From the NCBI GenBank assembly GCA_046294625.1, contig JBKBKN010000032.1:1-29685 (forward strand): DNA of 29,685 nucleotides, written 5' to 3'. Origin of the DNA: JBKBKN01 sp046294625. Lineage in GTDB: Bacteria > Bacteroidota > Bacteroidia > M30B66. This document shows, one piece after another, positions 24,080 to 29,685 of this stretch. The position numbers and the translations under genes are program-made. The notes below the pieces were generated by a model. That model saw only the letters and a list, made by a program, of their open reading frames with translations. It had not been told where the DNA came from and did no database searches. Position 1 is the first letter of the stretch; each line of letters begins with the position of its first letter.

Positions 24080-25941
24080 TGTTTGATTAATTTCTGTGTG
24101 TAGAATCTTCCATTCCCATCAATTATCTTTAGCAAGTACAATCCTTTCGCTAAATTAGGCAAATTAATTGAAATAGTATGTTGTGATGCATACTGTTCAT
24201 AAATTGTCTTACCAGAACTGCTGTAAATAATGAGATTCTTAATAATTTCCCCTGTATTACTCTCCAACTTAAGATCAAGTCTATTATCAAAGGGGTTAGG
24301 AAACACAAACAATTGGTTATCCATAGAATAATTGGTTATTCTGTGAGGGTTTAATAAATTTCTTAAGCCTATAGGTTCATGAACTTCCAATTTCATTTCT
24401 CTTTCTTTTGACACAATCCTATTCAAAGGAGGCATAACTAACTCAGATAACTCATCGCAAGAAGGAATAATATCAGCAATAGAAAATGACACATTTGTTC
24501 CGCTGTAAACATGCGTCCCAGGCTTTAACCTTATCTGACTTCCTGCCTTAAACTCCGCAACGGTACCAATGTATATTTGGACATTATCGAAAATTAAATT
24601 TCTCAAAGCCTCATTCTCATCTACTGGAAGATCATCAAATATTTCAATATTTCTGTATACTTTTTCAACTTTACTTGTTGCTCGTTTTAAAACGATAGTT
24701 GAAGGAATTCCTAAATTAGGTATTCCAGAAGAATTAAAGTTAATAAAACTAAACGAAACTCTATCATGTCCAGCAGCGGAAATGTCAACCCAGAAAATTC
24801 CCGTATTTCTATTAGTATAATCTGTTGCGTGGAAAAGATTGTTAAACGGTTTTATTTCAAATTTTCCATTAATATCAGTAAAAGAATAAAATGTTTGATG
24901 CTGAGGATTACCAGAGTATTCAATTTGCGGATTTTCTAGCAAAAATCCCTTACCCATAGTAACTTTAATCACAGCATTTTTAACAGGTCCACCCTTTTGA
25001 TCAACAATAATGGCACTGATTGTTTGATTAATATTTATCGGAAAGGGGAAAGGTTTGTAATAGACATCATTCTCATTGTAAACATCTGATTTGCTAACAG
25101 CACATGGACCTGTTACAAATGGAACGAAATTCCTGAAAACATCCACTAAGGATTTTTCAGCATTAGGGTCATTATACGCCATACTTTGCTTTAATAAACC
25201 CCAAAAGTTTTGATAGTAGTCCAAATTATCAGGAGTATTACCGCCATGCGTAACGTCCTGATAAAGCCACCAGCTATAACCAGCCCCTCCACAGTTACAT
25301 GTTTGCTGTAAGGTGAAGGCAGCAAAGTTTTCCATATCTGATAGAGTACCCATCATTCGATCGTCTATCAAAGTCGGATCTTTTGCTGCAAAACCTGTTT
25401 CACCTATTATCCAAGGTATGTTTACATTCTCATTTAACCAATGAAGATGATTTAGTAGAAAGGTGTTCGCTTTTTCTTGGTGTTGTGAATTTGTTTTATC
25501 AATTCCTTCTTGTTTTAAGTAATGATTATTGTATCCATGAAGAGAAAGAAAATCTACCTTCATCAAAGATGGGTCAAATGAAAATATATCCTCATACCCG
25601 CAGGTTCCAATAGTTACCAATGCAGTGGGATCTTGTGCTTTTACAGCATCATACCATCTGGCAACCAATTCGCATGCTTCTTGTTTAGTTTTTTTAGGTT
25701 CGATATGAAATGCAGGTTCATTCATCAGATCATAAGCCAACAAAGCGTCTCTGTTATTACTTTGCGATAAATGCTCAGCAAGTTTTGAGATGTAAATCTC
25801 CATAAGATTAACTTCCGTTTCAGAGTAATCTGACTCTGCACCAGTAATCAAAAAAATAACCTTTAACGGACTGGGAGCATTTGTATTTAAATTTACTGCA
25901 TTATTTGCTAGTTCAAGTATTTTCTCATGATAAAACAGTAT
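24076..25941 (-). pseudogene. GH5-like glycoside hydrolase, C-terminal part after an in-frame stop
   Basis: The frame runs open from the codon after TAA 25942-25944 to the stop at 24076; its first usable start is TTG 25851. It carries the core of a cellulase-like (GH5) barrel: LLAYDLMNEPAF, with the acid/base glutamate in NEP, and WIIGETGF, with the nucleophile glutamate. After the barrel come a carboxypeptidase-regulatory-like domain (ISAIIVDQKGGPVKNAVIKV, DINGKFEIKPFN), a beta segment, and a type A T9SS tail (LFVFPNPFDNRLDLKLE, GLYLLKI). Without the first part it lacks a signal peptide and the first barrel strands, so it is unlikely to work alone. It overlaps the next gene by four bases. 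Confidence 0.8.
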
Positions 25942-26397
25942 TTACTGCAAAAGAAAGTCATCATCATCTAAAGGATCGAATATTTTATCATTTTCTTGAG
26001 CACTAGCTGGTCCACCTTCATTCGTACATTGCTTCATGTCGTCCACCACCAATTTGTCCTCACTTATTTGATTTCGATATGCTGGCGTATGACCAATAAT
26101 ACGTATTGAATTAAATCCCATAGATGCAATTTTATTGAAATGATTTTGCAATTGAGAAAAACAGCCCGCTTCTGTTGTAAATTCATATTCACCTGTTTGG
26201 TCATAAGCATGGTCTGGACTAATAAAAAAATTGTTCGTTTGTGTATTCTTTACAATAAATGCTCCATAATTTACAACCATCGGGAAAAAGACATTGTTAC
26301 CTACCTTAAATTTCTTAGCTTCAATACTAATTTGCTGTGAATAACAACAAAAGTAAATTAAGCAAAATAAAACAGAAAGATATTTTGAAGATTTCAT
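25942..26397 (-). pseudogene. GH5-like glycoside hydrolase, N-terminal part ending at an in-frame TAA
   Basis: A 151-codon fragment with a signal peptide (KYLSVLFCLIYFCCYSQQ) and the start of a GH5-like barrel: FKVGNNVFFPMVVNYGAFIV, and FNKIASMGFNSIRIIGHTP, as in Bacteroidota cellulase-family proteins. It ends DDDDFLLQ at TAA 25942-25944. The same frame continues directly as ILFYHEKILELANNAV, then LKVIFLITGAE, which fits the next barrel helix and strand, so this is one base-substituted stop and not a frameshift. The joined gene would be 773 codons including the internal stop. A sequencing error is possible, as is true decay. Gap to the upstream 96-residue gene is 16 bases. Confidence 0.8.
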
Positions 26398-26413
26398 TTT
26401 GACTCTTATTGTT

Positions 26414-26704
26414 TTAATTATTATCGATTTCTTTAGATCTAAAACTTCTTACATCATCCAACATACTTTCCAAAGCCTTTATCCGCTCATTCAGTTGAAT
26501 GACGTGCAAATACAGTTCTTCTAATTTCTCCAAAGTCATCAATTGCACTGCCCCCAACTCAAAACCACCTTTTTCCTGCACTTCTTTGGCAGAAACCACG
26601 CCGGGGAGATGTTTGTTCTCCTTTACATATTCTGCAACATCATCCAACTCATCTAAAAAATAATCTTCTTCAAACACATAATCAGGAAAGTCTTCTAAGG
26701 TCAT
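26414..26704 (-). CDS. Free-standing coiled-coil tail domain (tail-fibre/S74-associated type)
   Basis: A 96-residue protein of the kind that normally forms the C-terminal tail of long Bacteroidota surface proteins: FPDYVFEEDYFLDELDDVAEYVKENKHLPGVVSAKEVQEKGGFELG, then a coiled coil LEKLEELYLHVIQLNERIKALES. Here it stands alone, without signal peptide or body. Its ATG follows the stop of the upstream gene directly (TAA ATG) and in the same frame, so it is likely translated by re-initiation. It could be a remnant of a lost longer gene, or a partner that trimerises with the nearby S74-like protein. I cannot tell which. Confidence 0.75.
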   Translation of the reverse strand: MTLEDFPDYVFEEDYFLDELDDVAEYVKENKHLPGVVSAKEVQEKGGFELGAVQLMTLEKLEELYLHVIQLNERIKALESMLDDVRSFRSKEIDNN

Positions 26705-27382
26705 TTAAAACCAATAAATATAACCTCCAAATAATCTTAAATGATTGGCGTCAAGCCTTTTTAAAGAATAATCAATTCCTAAATGAAGTGTATGGTGCTT
26801 ATTAAAACAAAATTGATAAATACCACTGTAGTAAATAAATCTAAATGAATTATAATATCGTGTCAAATGATCGTCTAAAGGCTTATTCAAAGGCATCTCA
26901 ATAGGGTGTTTTTTAACTAAATAATTAATTTCTGTATATGAAATTGGCATTGATTTAATTCCTAGCCAAAAGCTGTGCCTGCTTGAACTGAGCGGAGAAT
27001 ATTTTATATAAACATTCAGCTCAACTGAATATCTTCTTGATCTTATTTGATTGTAATAATCCGATATAGGTTCATTTAAATATTGAATGTTAATTTTCTC
27101 AGAATTAAATTGTAAAGCCAGCATTTTAACAAAACTAAATCGCTGATTAATATTGCTTATATGTGAATATCCCAAATTAAATTGGTAATCATGAGCTCTA
27201 TTATAATTCTTATATTCCGACTGGAACAAGGTTTTATTAAAATATTGTGATGTTCCAAATTGAGTATGAATTCCTGATCGATGACGATGGTGATTCGTTT
27301 CGATTATGTCTTGAGAGCTAGCAAAATTATAAATCAGCAAAACACTAACATTGATCAAGGATGTTTTAAATGAAATTTTCAT
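26705..27382 (-). CDS. Outer-membrane beta-barrel-like protein
   Basis: A 225-residue exported protein of unknown function. After a signal peptide (1-23, ISFKTSLINVSVLLIYNFASSQ) it is made of alternating aromatic and polar strands, such as YQFNLGYSHISN, YSVELNVYIKYSPL, HSFWLGIKSMPIS and FRFIYYSGIYQFCF, and ends YIYWF with a terminal phenylalanine, as outer-membrane barrels do. That fits an eight-strand barrel. A histidine-rich start (TNHHRHRSGIH) is unusual. It lies between the S74-like gene (18 bases) and the coiled-coil gene (0 bases) in the same operon. Confidence 0.6.
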   Translation of the reverse strand: MKISFKTSLINVSVLLIYNFASSQDIIETNHHRHRSGIHTQFGTSQYFNKTLFQSEYKNYNRAHDYQFNLGYSHISNINQRFSFVKMLALQFNSEKINIQYLNEPISDYYNQIRSRRYSVELNVYIKYSPLSSSRHSFWLGIKSMPISYTEINYLVKKHPIEMPLNKPLDDHLTRYYNSFRFIYYSGIYQFCFNKHHTLHLGIDYSLKRLDANHLRLFGGYIYWF

Positions 27383-27400
27383 GTTACCGAATTTAAAGAA

Positions 27401-28396
27401 TTATCTTTTTATCATTTTCCTTTGTACCACTATCTCATTTTCTGATATTAATAAGTATAAATAAATTCCGGGCTTGAAGTAATTCGCTTCAATTACGTAA
27501 GTTCCGATCTTTCTGCTTGAGTTAATATAAATTTGTTTTAATAATTTGCCATCCAAAGAGGTAATCCAAAGCTCATATTCTCTTGAATCGTTCTCGCATA
27601 ATTCATAATCGATTTGAGTAATGTCATCGAATGGGTTGGGTTTATTTTGAAATAACTTTGGTAAACAATTAGAAGGTGTATGGGCGTCTTGAAACTGCAA
27701 TTGGTGTAGTGTCTCTAAATTTCGATTTTGAACTGATTCATTACAACAATTAGAATATGCATGAGATAAATTAAGAATATCATGCTGCATACCAGTCATT
27801 TTAATGTTCAATGTATCAATTATTAACTGTTGGTGCTTAATAAGCTCTAACATTAATGGAAGGAAATTACTATAGTTAACTAATAAATTTCCTTCAGTCT
27901 CTCTTACTATATTAGGATAAATTTTTTGAATATCTTGAGCTAAAAATCCGAAATGTAATTTTGGTTCAATGCCACTATTTTCTCTTGAAAATGCACCTTT
28001 AAAATAGTATTGCTTAGACTCAAGTTTTAGCAGTTTCAGGGCATTCTCAAAATTGATATTTGAAATTCTTGTTTTTAAGCAGGAATCTGAAGCTTCCCAA
28101 ACACTTTCACATTGAATTTCATTCCATGTTGAATACCAAAAATCTATTCTATTGGTTGAAGAACCAATTTTCATAGAAAGTGGCGCTGCCTCTGTTTGAG
28201 CTGATGTTCTAAACAGTAAATGAGTAGGCGAACCATTTAAAGAGTTTAAACCATTAATTCTAAGAATATTATTGATTTCGCAATTATATACAGGATTTTC
28301 GACCCCGATACCAACATTCCCGCTTGCTTTTATTTTTATTTGACAAACTAAATTGTGGGATAAAATGATTGATAATAATAAAGTTAACTTTTTCAT
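27401..28396 (-). CDS. Peptidase S74-like chaperone protein with T9SS type A tail
   Basis: A 331-residue secreted protein. It has a signal peptide (KLTLLLSIILSHNLVCQ), a short fibre-like head with SGNVGIGVENP, which is typical of tail-fibre proteins, and an intramolecular-chaperone (S74) domain at about 100-205: SDSCLKTRI, LLKLESKQYYFK, HFGFLAQDIQKIYPNIV, LLVNYSNFLPLMLELIKHQQ. The Ser-Asp-x-x-Leu-Lys at 103-108 keeps the Ser-Lys pair used for self-cleavage in this family. Residues about 245-331 are a type A T9SS domain (LFQNKPNPFDDITQIDYEL, GIYLYLL). Sorting tails after S74 domains are not the plain arrangement. It sits in the minus-strand operon between a lipoprotein and the barrel gene. Confidence 0.85.
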   Translation of the reverse strand: MKKLTLLLSIILSHNLVCQIKIKASGNVGIGVENPVYNCEINNILRINGLNSLNGSPTHLLFRTSAQTEAAPLSMKIGSSTNRIDFWYSTWNEIQCESVWEASDSCLKTRISNINFENALKLLKLESKQYYFKGAFSRENSGIEPKLHFGFLAQDIQKIYPNIVRETEGNLLVNYSNFLPLMLELIKHQQLIIDTLNIKMTGMQHDILNLSHAYSNCCNESVQNRNLETLHQLQFQDAHTPSNCLPKLFQNKPNPFDDITQIDYELCENDSREYELWITSLDGKLLKQIYINSSRKIGTYVIEANYFKPGIYLYLLISENEIVVQRKMIKR

Positions 28397-28409
28397 ATAT
28401 TTTATATTT

Positions 28410-28793
28410 TTAATTGTAAGGTAGTTGAGAATCTCTTATAGCTCTGATATAAAATTTGCCATAAGTTCCATCTGATAGCTTTTGACATATTCCTTCTATT
28501 TGTATTTCATTGAATGTTTCTTTTTTAATAATGCCACTTAGTTCAAATCGATTGTCAATTATAGAAAATATTTTATTTCTCTCGATTTGAAAAATATTTA
28601 TGTCAGATGTGTAATACTTGTAATTCACGAGTGTATTTTTATCCTTATATTTCAATTTTCCACTCAATAAATAGGAATAATTGCCACTTGAAGTAAAAAC
28701 AAAATCATTTTCAATGATGGTGTATGAAAGCTCTTCCTTTTTACATGCATTACAGAGCATGATAAAAGTTAAAATTAAAATTGTTTTTTTCAT
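28410..28793 (-). CDS. Lipoprotein, paralogue of the upstream one
   Basis: A 127-residue protein with a lipoprotein signal (KKTILILTFIMLCNAC, lipid on C17). Residues after the cysteine read KKEE, which fits the X-K-(D/E)2 surface-export signal known for Bacteroidota lipoproteins (described for Capnocytophaga), so it may be surface exposed. The body is beta-rich. Its end (IIKKETFNEIQIEGI..YIRAIRDS) matches the end of the product of the next gene upstream (IIKKSHLEMRLEGI..YLRAIRDT), and both have YTI(I/V)E near the start, so they arose by duplication. Function is unknown. Confidence 0.7.
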   Translation of the reverse strand: MKKTILILTFIMLCNACKKEELSYTIIENDFVFTSSGNYSYLLSGKLKYKDKNTLVNYKYYTSDINIFQIERNKIFSIIDNRFELSGIIKKETFNEIQIEGICQKLSDGTYGKFYIRAIRDSQLPYN

Positions 28794-28822
28794 TTCGAAT
28801 GGTATATTAATTTGCGGTAGAA

Positions 28823-29215
28823 TTAATCTGTGTCTCTTATAGCTCTCAAATAATATATTTGATTACTACTTAAATTGTTAATACCTTCTAAACGCATTTC
28901 TAAATGAGATTTTTTTATAATTTTACCTATCAAAAAGATATCATTATTTCCATAGCATTCACGATCAATAATAATATTTGATCCATTTAATCTAAAGTAT
29001 AATTTACAATTAGGGCTAATGACTATAACTCCGTCTAATTTGCTTTTAAAAACAACTTTGCGATCTTTTAACCAATAAGCAAACAATGGGATGCTTGTTC
29101 CATATCCTTCAACAGAAATGGTATTAACCCTAACTTCGACAATAGTATAAGTTTCATTTTCTTTTTTACATGAAAATATAATAAGAATCAATAATATAAA
29201 AATAATTTTATTCAT
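28823..29215 (-). CDS. Lipoprotein, first of a duplicated pair
   Basis: A 130-residue protein. GTG 29218 is in frame, but ATG 29215 gives the better start; both overlap the upstream stop. The signal is MNKIIFILLILIIFSC with lipid on C16, followed by KKENE, a partial surface-export signal. It is beta-rich with one pair of cysteines (PNCKLYF, RECYGN) absent in the paralogue. It shares the closing pattern IIKK..EGI..YLRAIRD with the next gene. Gap to that gene is 29 bases, overlap with the partial gene upstream is eight bases, so it is in the same operon. Confidence 0.7.
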   Translation of the reverse strand: MNKIIFILLILIIFSCKKENETYTIVEVRVNTISVEGYGTSIPLFAYWLKDRKVVFKSKLDGVIVISPNCKLYFRLNGSNIIIDRECYGNNDIFLIGKIIKKSHLEMRLEGINNLSSNQIYYLRAIRDTD

Positions 29216-29684
29216 CACATTGGTCTATTTTAAGGGTTAATGATTTTCCTGAAGCCACGTGAAAATTTGATGGCTTTATATGAATTTGCACGGATGCTTG
29301 AATCAAATTATTGTTGCCTTGCACAACATAGTTACACTCATCTCCGATCAACTTTACATGTTTTGCCTTAATATTTAAATTAGCTGACATTCCTTCACAA
29401 GGGTTATAAACAAATTCTTCACACATTTCAAAATCATGCAATAAGCAGTTTCCCACCACATTCAGTTCAACATCCTGATTAACATCTGTAATATCCATTT
29501 CACCTATCAAATATATCAATTCTGATGCTAACAAGCTTTGGTTAAGTTCATTATTGCAATTTTCATCTCCAATTCTTATATATGCGCAGGCTTCAACATT
29601 GGATGGAATGTAAGCTTCCCCAAAAACTGGACAGTTCAAAAATATAATTAACTTTAACTGTCGTATGAAAAAGAGCAAATTCAC
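29208..29684 (-). CDS. Partial secreted protein entering from the window edge
   Basis: A frame open to the right edge, 158 residues visible if GTG 29684 is the start, but the true start probably lies outside. It is cysteine-rich with pairs spaced across the chain (EACAYI, ENCNNE, GNCLLH, EMCEEF, YNPCEG, DECNYV, DQCDE), suggesting disulphides and an exported product. The final section (GMSANLNIKAKHVKLIGDEC, FHVASGKSLTLKIDQC) resembles the beta-stack segments (the 3-coathanger-stack type) of large Bacteroidota secreted proteins, where F-V-xGxxLxLxIxxC is typical. Function is unknown. Confidence 0.5.
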   Translation of the reverse strand: MNLLFFIRQLKLIIFLNCPVFGEAYIPSNVEACAYIRIGDENCNNELNQSLLASELIYLIGEMDITDVNQDVELNVVGNCLLHDFEMCEEFVYNPCEGMSANLNIKAKHVKLIGDECNYVVQGNNNLIQASVQIHIKPSNFHVASGKSLTLKIDQCDE

Positions 29685-29685
29685 C

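Noticed and set aside
24076..26397. Frameshift or two separate genes in the GH5-like locus
   Set aside because: Both parts are in the same frame and the codons between TAA and the TTG start continue sensible barrel sequence, so a single substituted stop explains it better.
21285..26707. Stop-codon reassignment
   Set aside because: The internal stops are TGA in one gene and TAA in another, while normal genes in the window end with TAA, TGA or TAG, so no codon is consistently read through.
1..29685. rRNA or tRNA genes
   Set aside because: I looked in all intergenic stretches for cloverleaf or rRNA-like sequence and saw none; a tRNAscan run would settle it.

Overview
The window looks like chromosomal DNA from a member of the Bacteroidota, most likely an environmental or activated-sludge type of the Chitinophagales/Saprospirales/Cytophagales sort. 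The evidence is AT-rich DNA, several secreted proteins with type A (por-type) or type B (gliding-motility CHU_C) C-terminal sorting domains of the type IX secretion system (T9SS), lipoproteins with Bacteroidota-like CKKE starts, and promoters of the TAnnTTTG type close to start codons. No species can be named from the sequence alone.

Left part (1-20.2 kb) is mostly core and housekeeping. It holds a secreted SPOR-like protein, an AbgT-family transporter, a divergent long bifunctional (p)ppGpp enzyme (rel), a MarR regulator with a secreted partner, and a three-gene secreted set ending in a PKD/CHU_C protein. A tight plus-strand operon follows: acetyl-CoA synthetase, TspO-like membrane protein, Fur-family regulator, STAS protein, adenylosuccinate synthetase. 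recG comes next with its own leaderless-looking promoter. On the minus strand, an HHH (ComEA-like) membrane protein, apt and a FG-GAP/T9SS protein form another operon that converges on recG.

Middle part (20.3-22.4 kb) is a mobile-element island. It has an intact REP-associated tyrosine transposase (RAYT) and a second RAYT broken by an in-frame TGA and bracketed by inverted palindromes. Five copies of a roughly 100-base multi-hairpin element lie here: one inverted copy beside the intact RAYT and four tandem copies at the other end. Stems of these hairpins differ between copies in a compensated way, which is the most striking non-coding signal here.

Right part (22.4-29.7 kb) is more AT-rich and accessory. 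Eight ORFs, counting one gene split by a stop as one, lie on the minus strand with gaps of 0-29 bases or small overlaps, so they look like one operon. In transcription order they are: a partial protein entering at the window edge, two paralogous surface-type lipoproteins, a peptidase-S74-like chaperone protein with a T9SS tail, an outer-membrane-barrel-like protein, a free-standing coiled-coil tail domain, a GH5-like cellulase-type hydrolase split by an in-frame TAA, and a large T9SS cargo protein. They may build or decorate a cell-surface structure. No rRNA, tRNA or CRISPR array was seen.
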